A DNA stretch of 36,223 nt from Actinomycetes bacterium (GTDB lineage Bacteria > Actinomycetota > UBA4738 > HRBIN12), in assembly GCA_025351565.1 (NCBI GenBank), contig JANXVR010000174.1, positions 1 to 36,223 on the forward strand, given 5' to 3'. A program made the translations under genes and the position numbers. Below, in pieces: positions 7,754 to 15,923 of the stretch. The notes below the pieces were generated by a model. It made no database searches, was not told the origin of the DNA, and worked only from the letters and a program-made list of their open reading frames with translations. Position 1 is the first letter of the stretch. Every line of letters starts with the position of its first letter.

Positions 7754-7919
7754 CGCGCCGGCTGCGGGCCACCCCGGACCACAGCAGGATGAGCGCACCG
7801 GTGCCCGCCAGGACCGACAGCACGATGACGTTCGTCCGGTGCTCGCTGAGGAGGCCGATGGCGAGGGCAACCGCCGAGACCGCGACCAGCGCGAGCGCTG
7901 CCGAGTAGATCAGCGCCAC
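7722..7919 (-). CDS. Small two-helix membrane protein downstream of divIVA
   Basis: I do not recognise this 65-residue protein. It has two hydrophobic segments (about residues 3-23 and 30-47) and a short arginine-rich tail (ARSRRVRRPDPSGGA), giving a hairpin in the membrane with a basic cytoplasmic end. The GTG at 7917-7919 is the first conventional start. A reading from CTG at 7941-7943 would add LTEREPLG, overlap the divIVA stop as CTGA, and look natural as an N-terminus, so the true start may be that rare codon. The 3' end overlaps the opposing end of ileS by 32 bases. Its position directly after divIVA suggests a membrane role in the same operon, but no function can be assigned. Confidence 0.6.
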   Translation of the reverse strand: MALIYSAALALVAVSAVALAIGLLSEHRTNVIVLSVLAGTGALILLWSGVARSRRVRRPDPSGGA

Positions 7920-7939
7920 ACCGAGCGGCTCGCGCTCGG

Positions 7940-8644
7940 TCAGTCCTCACCCCAGAAGAGTTCGCGCAGCGACCGGTCCGGACCGTCCCCGGGGCCGTCG
8001 TCGTCTCGGCGCGCCGACGCGGGCGCCTGTTCCTCGACCCGGATGGGTTCCTCTACCGTCTTGATCGGGGCCGTCGAGCGGGGGTCCATCGGGGGTCGGG
8101 CGGCCCGTGCAGGCTGAAGCGGAACCGAAGAACCGGCCATCGGCCCAGGCGAGGGCGCCGCCACGGCTCGGTCGGCTCGAACCATGCCCTTCACGGCTTC
8201 GGCGTGCTCGTTCATCAGGCCGGCCATGCTCTGGAGGAAGGTCTTCTCCTTGGCCAAGAAGGCGTTGACCGGGGCTCGATCCGGCGAGCCGGGGGGCCCT
8301 GCGGTCCCGACCGCCCCCGCGCCCCGTTGTGCGTCCCGGATGATCTGTTCGGCCTGGGCTCGGGCCCGTTGGATGATCTCGTCGGCTTGGCGAGATGTGT
8401 CGGCGAGGTCGGGAGCGCCGATGGACGGGCCGCCGCCTTGGGTGCGCAACTTGCGGTTCTCCTCGACCATGGCGTTCATGGACTCGGTGATCTGGTCCAA
8501 GAACTCGTCGACGTCGCGCATCTTGTAGCCACCGCTGAAGCGCGAGACGCGGAATTCCTTCTGTTGGACGTCGGCGGGCCCGAGCGCCTTGGGCGCCGGG
8601 CCTCCGGCGAAGTCGGCCACATCGTCGGTCTGCTTCTTCTTCAT
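7940..8644 (-). CDS. divIVA: DivIVA/Wag31-like polar growth and division protein
   Basis: DivIVA proteins bind curved membrane at poles and septa and recruit the wall machinery; in actinobacteria they direct tip growth. Residues 21-60 match the DivIVA N-terminal domain: LGPADVQQKEFRVSRFSGGY followed by KMRDVDEFLDQITESMNAMV. A second helical stretch, ADEIIQRARAQAEQIIRDAQ, is typical of the coiled-coil part. The linker and tail are rich in proline, alanine and acidic residues and end in LRELFWGED. An N-terminal extension of about 20 residues (MKKKQTDDVADFAGG) precedes the domain and is unusual, because most members begin at the domain. The start ATG 8642-8644 has a strong GGGGAGGAACG before it. 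Confidence 0.92.
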   Translation of the reverse strand: MKKKQTDDVADFAGGPAPKALGPADVQQKEFRVSRFSGGYKMRDVDEFLDQITESMNAMVEENRKLRTQGGGPSIGAPDLADTSRQADEIIQRARAQAEQIIRDAQRGAGAVGTAGPPGSPDRAPVNAFLAKEKTFLQSMAGLMNEHAEAVKGMVRADRAVAAPSPGPMAGSSVPLQPARAARPPMDPRSTAPIKTVEEPIRVEEQAPASARRDDDGPGDGPDRSLRELFWGED

Positions 8645-8672
8645 CGTTCCTCCCCGCGAAAACGGCAGTATC

Positions 8673-8951
8673 TCAGCAATGCAGCGCCTGTTGCACCACG
8701 ATCAGGACGACGAACGCCGCCAGAGCGGACCCGTCGATCAGGCGCATCGGCGGCAGGATCTTCCTGATGGGTCGGAGCATCGGTTCCGTCACGTCGATGA
8801 TGAGGTCATGTCCGGCCCGTACGGGCCCGGAGACCGGAACGCGCCACCCCGCGGCTTCGGCCCAACTCAGGATGACCCGGATCAGCAAGATGACCCAGAT
8901 AAGGGTGACGGCAAGGCAAAGGAATCGGGTCAGGCTCGACGCAGCGATCAT
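8673..8951 (-). CDS. yggT: YggT-family membrane protein (YlmG)
   Basis: This 92-residue protein has two membrane segments (about residues 8-28 and 72-90) separated by a loop with the family signature: LIRVILSWAE, then VTEPMLRPIRKILPP and IDGSALAAFVVL. YggT/YlmG proteins sit between sepF and divIVA in many Gram-positive genomes, as here, and are thought to affect septum or nucleoid distribution. The biochemical role is not established. The ATG at 8949-8951 has no good ribosome binding site. The 56 bases before it, back to sepF, hold nothing else recognisable. Confidence 0.92.
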   Translation of the reverse strand: MIAASSLTRFLCLAVTLIWVILLIRVILSWAEAAGWRVPVSGPVRAGHDLIIDVTEPMLRPIRKILPPMRLIDGSALAAFVVLIVVQQALHC

Positions 8952-9007
8952 CGAGGCGAGAGGCTAGCAGCCCCAGCCGAACAAGGGCCTCTGGGATCTG
9001 GCGACGG

Positions 9008-9472
9008 TCAGAACTGGTTGTAGAAGGCGCCGCCTGCGATCCTCTCGCGCTCCTCGGCACTCACTTCCACATCGGCCGGGGTGAGCAGGTAGACGCGGTT
9101 CGCGACCAGCTCGATCTTCCCGTCGAGTCCGTAGACCAGACCTGAGGCGAAGTCCACGAGCCTGCGAGCGATCGTGTCCTCCGTGCTCTGGAGATTCATG
9201 ATGACCGCAGTGCCGTCTTTGAACCGGTCGGCCACATCTCGCGCTTCGTTGAACCGCTTGGGCTCGGATTTGTGGATCGACCCGGATGCAGCAGGGCGAG
9301 GGGACGCGTGGGTGAGAACCACACCTTCAGCGTTGGACGGAATCTCCCGAACGGCCTGCGGCCTCATGCGACGAACCGCTGCGGGCTCGGCTTCCGGCAT
9401 CTCCTCGACGAAATCGTCGTCGTCCTCAACCAGGCCCAGATAGTTCAACGTCTTCTTCCACACGGCGGCCAT
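9008..9472 (-). CDS. sepF: Cell division protein SepF
   Basis: SepF binds membranes through its N-terminus and FtsZ through its C-terminal domain, and it replaces FtsA as the Z-ring anchor in actinobacteria. The 154-residue protein starts MAAVWKKTLNYLGLVEDDDD, an amphipathic membrane-binding helix followed by acidic residues. A variable linker follows, then the conserved domain: FNEARDVADRFKDGTAVIMN, FASGLVYGLDGKIE, VYLLTPADVEVS, ending GGAFYNQF. I prefer ATG 9470-9472 over the adjacent GTG (9473-9475) because GGGAGG is better spaced from it. No ftsA is visible in the window. Confidence 0.95.
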   Translation of the reverse strand: MAAVWKKTLNYLGLVEDDDDFVEEMPEAEPAAVRRMRPQAVREIPSNAEGVVLTHASPRPAASGSIHKSEPKRFNEARDVADRFKDGTAVIMNLQSTEDTIARRLVDFASGLVYGLDGKIELVANRVYLLTPADVEVSAEERERIAGGAFYNQF

Positions 9473-9487
9473 CACTTCCTCCCTACT

Positions 9488-10168
9488 TCACGTCGCTCGC
9501 GGACCGAACAACGCCGTTCCGATCCGCACCATCGTAGCGCCTTCCTCGACGGCGATCGGGTAATCCAACGACATTCCCATGGAGAGTTCCAGCACTTCAG
9601 GGTAGGTTCGGCGCAGCTCATCGCGGAGATCTCGGAGCCGGCGGAAGTACGGACGGGCATCCTCCGGGGTCTTGGGCACGGGCGGCACCGTCATGAGCCC
9701 CGTCAGCCGAACCCCTTCCAACGAGGCCACGAGGGAGGCCGCCTCGGCCAGGTCCTCGGGCCGGACACCGGAGCGTTCGGCCGTGAAGTCCACCTCGATG
9801 AGGACATCCAGGTTCCGGCCGGCGCGAGCGGCCCTGCCGGCCAGTCGTCGGAGCGCCCCCTCCCCCGAGATGGTCTCGACGACACCCGCGAGATCGGCCA
9901 CGTGATGCGCGGTGCCGCGCTGCAACGTTCCGATGAAATGCCACGTGACGTCCGGGAAGACGGGCGCCTTCTCCCGCAGCTCCGTCACGTAGTTCTCTCC
10001 CACGGCGGTGACCCCGGCGTCTACGACCCATCGGACGGCCTCCACCGGCACCAGCTTGGCGGCGGCGACGATGGTGACGCGCGCAGGGTCTCGGCCCGAG
10101 CGCGCGGCGGCATCAGTGATGGCCGCGGTGATATCGGCGAGGTTCGCGAGAACGTGGGCCTTGTCCAT
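9488..10168 (-). CDS. yggS: YggS-family pyridoxal phosphate homeostasis protein
   Basis: YggS/YlmE proteins are single-domain alanine racemase-fold proteins that bind pyridoxal phosphate and help balance vitamin B6 and amino acid pools; no catalytic activity is established. The cofactor lysine lies in VAAAKLVPVEAV. Other family blocks are VGENYVTELREK, WHFIGTLQRG, GLMTVPPV, LSMGMSLDYPIAVEEGATMV and RIGTALFGPR. The length of 226 residues is normal. It lies between ftsZ and sepF, where actinobacteria often also carry a laccase-domain gene (pgeF/ylmD), which is missing here. It is 15 bases before sepF and probably co-transcribed with it. The ribosome binding site is weak. Confidence 0.93.
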   Translation of the reverse strand: MDKAHVLANLADITAAITDAAARSGRDPARVTIVAAAKLVPVEAVRWVVDAGVTAVGENYVTELREKAPVFPDVTWHFIGTLQRGTAHHVADLAGVVETISGEGALRRLAGRAARAGRNLDVLIEVDFTAERSGVRPEDLAEAASLVASLEGVRLTGLMTVPPVPKTPEDARPYFRRLRDLRDELRRTYPEVLELSMGMSLDYPIAVEEGATMVRIGTALFGPRAT

Positions 10169-10189
10169 TAGCCCTAGAGGATATGGAAC

Positions 10190-10260
10190 GAGGGCGGGGA
10201 GGCCCGCTCACTGCCACGAGGCGGGGGAAGGTCGCCTCGGGCTGGAACCTCCCCGCCCTC
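10190..10260 (-). other. Long inverted repeat between ftsZ and yggS
   Basis: The 137-base gap between ftsZ and yggS holds a perfect 13-base inverted repeat, GAGGGCGGGGAGG at 10190-10202 and CCTCCCCGCCCTC at 10248-10260. Nested inside is a 7-base repeat, CGAGGCG at 10217-10223 and CGCCTCG at 10233-10239. In RNA read from the minus strand these form one long branched or stacked hairpin. No U-tract follows on that strand, so a plain intrinsic terminator is unlikely. It may protect the ftsZ transcript end, mark a processing site, or lower expression of downstream genes. Confidence 0.6.
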
Positions 10261-10305
10261 AGGTCCGCGCGGGGCCGCGCGGCAGGGCGGGCTTGCTTGC
10301 CCGGC

Positions 10306-11490
10306 CTAGCTCTTCAGGAAATCTGGGATGTCCAGATCCTCCTCCGCATCGAACGAAACCGAAGCGGGCTCGGGTTCGTTGGTCGGCGCGAAGATATCGG
10401 CCTCGTCGTCTAGATCCTCGGCCAGGATGGACGGCAGGGACGAGTCGGACGCGCTTCGGCGACCGGTGCGAACCGGCTCCTCGAGCAATCGGGACAGGCG
10501 GTTCTCGAATCGGTTCTGATCGCCGGTGCCGGCCACGGGGGAGGTCTTGTCGAACCCTGCCGCTACGACCGTCACGCGGACCTCTTCACCCAGCGCATCG
10601 TCGACGACCGCGCCGAAGATGATGTTGGCGTCGGGGTGCGCCACTCGAGTGATGGCCTCGGCGGCCAGGTTGACCTCATGAAGCGAGAGGTCGGTGGGGC
10701 CGGCGATCGAGAGCAGCACACCCTTCGCGCCGTCGATGGAGGATTCGAGCAGGGGCGAGCTGATGGCAGCCTTCGCGGCCTCGACGGCCCGATCCGCCCC
10801 CGAACCGATACCGATACCCATGAGAGCAGACCCGGCGCCGGTCATGACCGACTTCACATCGGCGAAGTCCAGGTTGATGAGACCCGGGGTGGTGATGAGC
10901 GAAGTGATCCCGTCAACGCCTTGGAACAGGACCTGATCCGCCATGCGGAACGCGTCCACCATCGGGGTGCTGGGGTCCGACACCTGGAGAAGTCGATCGT
11001 TGGGAACCACGATGAGGGTGTCGACGGCCTTCTTCAATTCGGTGATGCCGACGTCGGCCTGGGTCGCGCGCTTGCGACCTTCGAAGCCGAAGGGGCGGGT
11101 GACCACGCCGATGGTGAGGGCGCCCAGACCCTTAGCGATCTCGGCGATGACGGGGGCACCACCGGTCCCCGTTCCGCCTCCCTCACCGGCCGTGATGAAC
11201 ACCATGTCCGCGCCCTTGAGGATCTCTTCGATCTCATCGCTGTGCTCGTGCGCCGCGGCCTGCCCGACCTCGGGATCCGAACCGGCCCCAAGGCCTCGCG
11301 TGGTCTCCCGGCCGATGTCGAGCTTGACCTCCGCGTCGGACATCAGCAGGGTCTGCGCGTCCGTGTTCACGGCGATGAACTCGACGCCCCGGAGGCCTGC
11401 CTCGATCATCCGGTTCACCGCATTCACACCACCGCCACCGATGCCGATGACCTTGATCACCGCTAGGTAGTTCTGGGGAGCATCGATCAT
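10306..11490 (-). CDS. ftsZ: Cell division protein FtsZ
   Basis: FtsZ is the tubulin-like GTPase that forms the division ring. The 394-residue protein has the nucleotide-binding GGGG loop near residues 18-21, the tubulin signature [12 protein letters not shown] (GGGTGTG at 104-110), the NDRLLQ segment, and the T7 loop NLDFAD (206-211) that completes the partner GTPase site. After a flexible acidic linker comes the C-terminal peptide [10 protein letters not shown], the docking site for SepF and other partners. The start ATG 11488-11490 is preceded by GGAGG with six bases of spacing. It is separated from ftsQ by 201 bases and has its own promoter. Confidence 0.99.
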   Translation of the reverse strand: MIDAPQNYLAVIKVIGIGGGGVNAVNRMIEAGLRGVEFIAVNTDAQTLLMSDAEVKLDIGRETTRGLGAGSDPEVGQAAAHEHSDEIEEILKGADMVFITAGEGGGTGTGGAPVIAEIAKGLGALTIGVVTRPFGFEGRKRATQADVGITELKKAVDTLIVVPNDRLLQVSDPSTPMVDAFRMADQVLFQGVDGITSLITTPGLINLDFADVKSVMTGAGSALMGIGIGSGADRAVEAAKAAISSPLLESSIDGAKGVLLSIAGPTDLSLHEVNLAAEAITRVAHPDANIIFGAVVDDALGEEVRVTVVAAGFDKTSPVAGTGDQNRFENRLSRLLEEPVRTGRRSASDSSLPSILAEDLDDEADIFAPTNEPEPASVSFDAEEDLDIPDFLKS

Positions 11491-11691
11491 GGAGAGCCTC
11501 CGAATTCCCGGACCCCGGTCCGGCTAGCTTGGGAAGGTGCTACCTACGTACCAGACCCTAACTGTAAACTATATGGTTATTGTTATATCTACCTAACGTA
11601 GAAGTACGGAGCCTACTAAGAACATGCTGGTCCGTCAAGCATCTTGGTCAACCAGATGAACACACTCTTGGCAGTTCCTCGGGCCCTACAG
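11491..11691 (-). promoter_or_regulatory. ftsZ promoter and AT-rich control region
   Basis: On the minus strand a -35 TTGACG (11633-11638) and a -10 TAGGCT (11610-11615) are separated by exactly 17 bases, the best promoter in the window by eye. Downstream the otherwise GC-rich DNA becomes sharply AT-rich (about 11565-11600, including TATATGGTTATTGTTATATC). Two copies of a motif flank this: CTACCTACGTA at 11540-11550 and CTACCTAACGTA at 11589-11600. A 7-base inverted repeat (11508-11523, CCGGACC with GGTCCGG) lies in the untranslated leader just before the ribosome binding site. No gene is present. Confidence 0.75.
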
Positions 11692-12477
11692 TCATGGTGT
11701 TGCCGACGGAGACGGCGTGGGTGAAGGGGGCGCGATGATCGCAGTGGCCGACGTGGTTCCGCGCAACCTTGCGGTGGGGACTCCGGGGGAGGACACGTCT
11801 ATGGACTCAACGCCGATCGGTTGGTTGCGAGCCCATGTCAACACCGACCGCAACGCCTGGGCTTTGCGGTATGCATCTCGAGCGTCACCATAGGTCACGC
11901 TCACCCCGTCCCTCAGGGTCAGCGTGATGGCGCCATCGGCTGCGACCGCTGCGGTCGCGACCCGCGCCAAGAGACTCGGCGGCATGGCGCCCAACGCCGC
12001 CGCTACGTCGCGGATGGACGCCTCCCCCACCATCCCGACCACCGGCAGCCGGGTGCCCGGCGGAGGCGAACCCAAGATCGTGCCGTCTTGCGCGAGCAGC
12101 ATCGGCGCCTGAGCGTTCGCCGTCACGCCCACGGGTCGAACCTCGTGGATGGTGATCAGCACGGTAGAGGGAAGCGAGCGAGCGACGGTTGCCGAGGCCA
12201 CCCACGGGTCCGCCACGAGCCGGGCCTGGGCCGCCGCGGTATCGAGGTAGAAGACGTTCGTGCCCGGGTGAACGCCCGAGCGCCGAAGGATGTCTGTCTC
12301 TGACAGATGGGCCGCGCCTCGAACCGTGATGGTTCGGGCCGCGAAGATGGCCGAATGGGTGGACAAGACGGCCACCCCCACGAGCATCGCCACGATGATG
12401 CCGATGACCGCGGCCTGGCTCACCCGGCTGTACGCGCCCCAGCGCCTGCTTAGCCAGGGCCGAAGGTCAGACCGCAT
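11692..12477 (-). CDS. ftsQ: Cell division protein FtsQ (DivIB)
   Basis: FtsQ is a single-pass membrane protein that bridges FtsL/FtsB-type proteins and the septal synthase. The 261-residue protein has a short cytoplasmic N-terminus, a membrane segment at about residues 22-40 (AAVIGIIVAMLVGVAVLST), and an extracellular POTRA domain (ITVRGAAHLSETDILRRSGV, then NVFYLDTAAAQARLVADPWV and TVLITIHEVRPVG). The C-terminal part is less conserved and ends in a proline/serine tail. The ATG 12475-12477 overlaps murB by 11 bases. The stop lies just before the ftsZ promoter region. Confidence 0.94.
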   Translation of the reverse strand: MRSDLRPWLSRRWGAYSRVSQAAVIGIIVAMLVGVAVLSTHSAIFAARTITVRGAAHLSETDILRRSGVHPGTNVFYLDTAAAQARLVADPWVASATVARSLPSTVLITIHEVRPVGVTANAQAPMLLAQDGTILGSPPPGTRLPVVGMVGEASIRDVAAALGAMPPSLLARVATAAVAADGAITLTLRDGVSVTYGDARDAYRKAQALRSVLTWARNQPIGVESIDVSSPGVPTARLRGTTSATAIIAPPSPTPSPSATP

Positions 12478-13396
12478 CCTTGGCGCCTCCCGCGAAACGG
12501 ACCTCGGTCTGTAGCCGGACTCCCGAGGATGCCTCGACGAGAGCCTGGACGCGACCGATCAACGCCCGGACATCTGCGGCGGTGGCGCCGGGGTTCGCCA
12601 CGATGAAGTTCGCGTGCTTCCGGCAGACGACGGCCCCGCCGACCCTGAGCCCCTTCCCCCCAGCGGCGTCGATGAGACGGGCCGCATGATCGCCCGCAGG
12701 GTTGGTGAAGACGCTCCCGCAGTTGGGTTCGGCGAGCGGCTGGGTTCGGCGGCGCCAGTCCTTCGCGGCATCCATCCGCGAGCGGATGCCGGCCGTATCT
12801 CCGGGACCCAGCCGGAGAGCGGCACCGATGACCACTCCATCTTTCGGAACGCCGGAGTGCCGGTAGGAGAATCCGAGGTCCGCCGGCTGCAGGGTCGTGG
12901 TGTTCCCGCTGTCCATCAGGAAGACCGTGACGGTCTCCACAACGTGGCTCATCTCACCCGAGTGTGCGCCAGCGTTCATAGCCACGGCCCCTCCCAGCGA
13001 GGCTGGGATGGCGACGCCGAACTCGAGCCCCGCGAGCCCATGGCGCAGGGCGATGCCCGCGAGCGCGGGCAGCGGCATCGACCCGCCGGCCGTGACGACG
13101 TCCCCGTCACGCGCCGACCACCGGAAGCCGCGGCCGAGCCGAAGCACCAGCCCGGGGAACCCTTCGTCCGCGACCAGGACGTTCGAGCCTTTCCCGATGA
13201 CGAGGTACGGGATCCCAGTGTCGCCCACAGCCTCGCCGCAGGCCTCAAGATCAGATCCCGAGTCGGGTTCCAGATAGATCGAAGCGGGACCACCGATCCG
13301 GAACGTGGTCAACGGTGCCAACGGAAGATCCCGCTTCATCCGTTCGCCCGCATGCCGTCGCAGGATCGCCGCCGCACGTTCCAACCGGTCGTTCAC
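12467..13396 (-). CDS. murB: UDP-N-acetylenolpyruvoylglucosamine reductase MurB
   Basis: MurB is the FAD enzyme that reduces UDP-GlcNAc-enolpyruvate to UDP-MurNAc with NADPH. The FAD-binding domain shows TTFRIGGPASIYLEP and VIGKGSNVLVADEGFPGLVL, followed by GLEFGVAIPASLGGAVAMNA. The substrate side has LGFSYRHSG and the catalytic-serine block PNCGSVFTNP, then GLRVGGAVVCRKHANFIVAN, which fits the shorter type II enzymes. The length of 309 residues is normal. The start is GTG at 13394-13396, overlapping the murC stop as GTGA. In many actinobacteria murB lies outside the dcw cluster; here it is inside. Confidence 0.97.
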   Translation of the reverse strand: MNDRLERAAAILRRHAGERMKRDLPLAPLTTFRIGGPASIYLEPDSGSDLEACGEAVGDTGIPYLVIGKGSNVLVADEGFPGLVLRLGRGFRWSARDGDVVTAGGSMPLPALAGIALRHGLAGLEFGVAIPASLGGAVAMNAGAHSGEMSHVVETVTVFLMDSGNTTTLQPADLGFSYRHSGVPKDGVVIGAALRLGPGDTAGIRSRMDAAKDWRRRTQPLAEPNCGSVFTNPAGDHAARLIDAAGGKGLRVGGAVVCRKHANFIVANPGATAADVRALIGRVQALVEASSGVRLQTEVRFAGGAKDAV

Positions 13397-14823
13397 GCGT
13401 CATGCTCCACGATCCGCGCAATCGCGGCGTCGCCGAGCATCCAGACGTCGCCGCATCCCATTGTGAGGACGAGGTCCCCCGGGCGAACCTCGCGTTCCAG
13501 GAAGTCCAAGAGGTCGTCGCGGTGCGGGAGATAGACGATCGGGCGATCGGGCGCCGCGGCACGCGCCCCATCGGCGACCATCTCTCCAGTGACACCCGGG
13601 ATCGGCGGCTGATCCGCGCCGTAGATGTCCGTCACGACGATGAGGTCGGCTTCGGTGATACTGGCGCCCAGTTCCCTCCACAGGGCCTGTACCCGCGAGT
13701 ATCGATGCGGCTGGACGACGGCGACCAGCCGTTCGGGCGAACGGCCGCGGGCCGTCCGGAGCGCCACCGCAAGCTCCGTAGGGTTATGGCCGTAGTCATC
13801 GAAGAAGTCGGCGCCGCGCGCGGTCCCTCGCAGCTCGAACCGGCGATGCACCCCGGTGAACGCAGACAAAGCCTGCGCCGCCACCTGCGGATCGACCCCG
13901 ACCCCGCGAGCGGCGAGCAACGCGGCCGTGGCGTTCAACAGGTTATGCGCGCCGTCCACCCGCAGCTGCAGGCTCACTGCTGAGCCGTCCTCTAACTCGA
14001 TCGAGCCCTTCGCGCCGTGGGGCCCCGACCGATCGACGCGCAACCGGATGTCGTTTCCGGGCTCGAGCCCGTAGGCGAGGACCGCGCGACCGGCCATCGC
14101 CGAGGCCCGGCCGACGCCGGGGTCGTCTCCGCACGCCAGGACCGACCCGGCCCGTTGCATGAACAGGACGAACGCGGCGTCGATCTCACGTTGGCCTCCC
14201 GGGAAGAAGTCGACGTGGTCCAGTTCGATGTTGGTCACGATGGCGATGGCCGGCTCGGACAGGAGGAACGAGCCGTCGCTCTCGTCGGCTTCGAACACGA
14301 AGAGATCGCTGGAGCCGGCTCGGGCACCGCTTCCCGATTCGTTGAGGTCGCCACCGATGAGGTAGCTGGGATCAAACCCTGCGCGCTCCAGGATCACCGC
14401 GAGCATCGATGTCGTCGTCGTCTTCCCGTGGGTTCCCGCTACCGCGATCGACCGATGCCCTGCCGCGAACGCGGCGAGCGCTTGGGCGCGGGCCCACACC
14501 GGGATCCCGGTTCGCTCGGCCAGGGCGAGCTCGACGTTCGACGGAGCGATCGCGCTCGAAGCGATCACCGCATCCGGCGCACCGACCTGGCCTGCCACGT
14601 GACCGATAGACACGAGCGCACCCAGTTCGCGAAGCTCGCGGAGCCCCTGGGAGTCCTTGAGGTCCGAACCACTCACCACCACACCGCGGGCCAGGAACAG
14701 CCGGGCGAGGTTCCGCATCCCGGCGCCGCCGATGCCGATGAGGTGTACCGACCTGATCCCCAGGAGAGAGGGCACCGGCAACGTCGGGATGCTGCCGGGC
14801 GGTGGGATGTAGGTATCGCTCAT
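13393..14823 (-). CDS. murC: UDP-N-acetylmuramate-L-alanine ligase MurC
   Basis: MurC adds L-alanine to UDP-MurNAc, the first amino acid of the stem peptide, using ATP. The chosen ATG 14821-14823 (MSDTYIPPPG) gives 476 residues and overlaps the murG stop as ATGA; a longer open frame upstream is only the end of murG read in another frame. Motifs are the N-terminal HLIGIGGAGMRNLA, the ATP loop GTHGKTTTT (residues 130-138), the EADESDGSFL segment, NIELDHVDFF, and the C-terminal DDYGHNPTEL. The last is usually DDYAHHPTE, so G and N replace A and H, a mild variation. Confidence 0.97.
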   Translation of the reverse strand: MSDTYIPPPGSIPTLPVPSLLGIRSVHLIGIGGAGMRNLARLFLARGVVVSGSDLKDSQGLRELRELGALVSIGHVAGQVGAPDAVIASSAIAPSNVELALAERTGIPVWARAQALAAFAAGHRSIAVAGTHGKTTTTSMLAVILERAGFDPSYLIGGDLNESGSGARAGSSDLFVFEADESDGSFLLSEPAIAIVTNIELDHVDFFPGGQREIDAAFVLFMQRAGSVLACGDDPGVGRASAMAGRAVLAYGLEPGNDIRLRVDRSGPHGAKGSIELEDGSAVSLQLRVDGAHNLLNATAALLAARGVGVDPQVAAQALSAFTGVHRRFELRGTARGADFFDDYGHNPTELAVALRTARGRSPERLVAVVQPHRYSRVQALWRELGASITEADLIVVTDIYGADQPPIPGVTGEMVADGARAAAPDRPIVYLPHRDDLLDFLEREVRPGDLVLTMGCGDVWMLGDAAIARIVEHDA

Positions 14824-15923
14824 GATCCGGCCACCTCGGTCACCAGAGCCGCCAGCCGCTCGGCGGCGTCGGGTCGTGCCCACGTCTGCATCGCGCGCGC
14901 CATCCCGGCTCGGGCCCCGTCGTCGTCCATGAGCCTCAGGATGCCCGCTGCGAGACCTTCCGGCGACAACCCCGCATCCAACAGGACCGTGGCGGCCCCG
15001 GTTCGTTCCAGCTCCCTGGCGTTCGCCTCCTGATGGTTCTCGGTGGCGTGCGGATAGGGCACGAGGATGGCCGGAACCCCGCACGCCGCGAGTTCGGCGA
15101 TGTGGCCCGAGCCCGCGCGCGAGACGGCGAGGTCGGCGACGGCGAGCGCCAGGTCCATCCGTTCGATGAAGCCGTAGACACGCGCGGGGAGCCCGCCGGC
15201 GTCCGCCACGGCGGGTTGGAGCACCCCGACGTGGGCCGGCCCCGTGGCGACCAGCAGCTGGATGTCGGCCCTGTCTCGAAGTAGGGGAAGCGCGCCGGCC
15301 AGCACTTCGTCAAGGTGCAGCGCGCCCTGGCTGCCTCCGAACACGGCGACGGTCCGCCGGGCTGCGTCCAGTCCGAACGCGGCCCGCGCCTCTATGACGA
15401 GCTGCGCGCGCGCAGCTCCCACCGCCAGGATCTCGGGCCGAACGGGGTTGCCCGTTCGTTCGACACGCACGCCCGGACGCAAGCGCGCGGCCGTTCCGTC
15501 GAACACCACCGCCACGACGGCCGCCCAGCGCGACGCGATCTTGTTCACGGCCCCGGGAACGCTGTTCTGTTCGATCAAGACGATCGGCGTGCCCGCTCGC
15601 CTGGCGGCGAGCAGGGCGGGGGCGCTGGCATAGCCACCGATCCCCACCACGACATCCGCTTCCGTAACCAGCGGGCGGATCTCGCGCGCGCCCACCAGCG
15701 TGCGCCACAAGGCCTTGACGGCGCCGAGCGAGATCCGCGTCTGAGCCGGCGCCACGCGGAGTGCGCGGAACGCATGGCCGGCCTCGGGAACCAGCCGTGC
15801 CTCCGGACCCTCGGAGGACCCGACGAACGTGACCCGTGCACCTCGCGCCGTGAGCCGTTCAGCCAAGGCGAGCGCGGGGAAGACGTGACCGGCGGTTCCA
15901 CCTCCCGCGATGATGACCTTCAC
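14820..15923 (-). CDS. murG: MurG, lipid II-forming N-acetylglucosaminyltransferase
   Basis: MurG transfers GlcNAc from UDP-GlcNAc to lipid I on the inner face of the membrane, making lipid II. The GTG at 15921-15923 (MKVIIAGGGTAGHVFPALAL) gives 367 residues, the normal length, and overlaps the ftsW stop as GTGA. Family blocks are GGGTAGHVFPA, VGIGGYASAPALLAA, LIEQNSVPGAVNK, RTGNPVRPEI, FGGSQGALHLDE, RAGSGHIAELAACGVPAILV and YPHATENHQEANA, the last being the nucleotide-sugar site. It sits between ftsW and murC as in most actinobacteria. Confidence 0.98.
   Translation of the reverse strand: MKVIIAGGGTAGHVFPALALAERLTARGARVTFVGSSEGPEARLVPEAGHAFRALRVAPAQTRISLGAVKALWRTLVGAREIRPLVTEADVVVGIGGYASAPALLAARRAGTPIVLIEQNSVPGAVNKIASRWAAVVAVVFDGTAARLRPGVRVERTGNPVRPEILAVGAARAQLVIEARAAFGLDAARRTVAVFGGSQGALHLDEVLAGALPLLRDRADIQLLVATGPAHVGVLQPAVADAGGLPARVYGFIERMDLALAVADLAVSRAGSGHIAELAACGVPAILVPYPHATENHQEANARELERTGAATVLLDAGLSPEGLAAGILRLMDDDGARAGMARAMQTWARPDAAERLAALVTEVAGS

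Noticed and set aside
14824-15084. N-terminal extension of murC
   Set aside because: The extra residues are the end of murG read in another frame; ATG 14823 with its ATGA overlap fits the family length.
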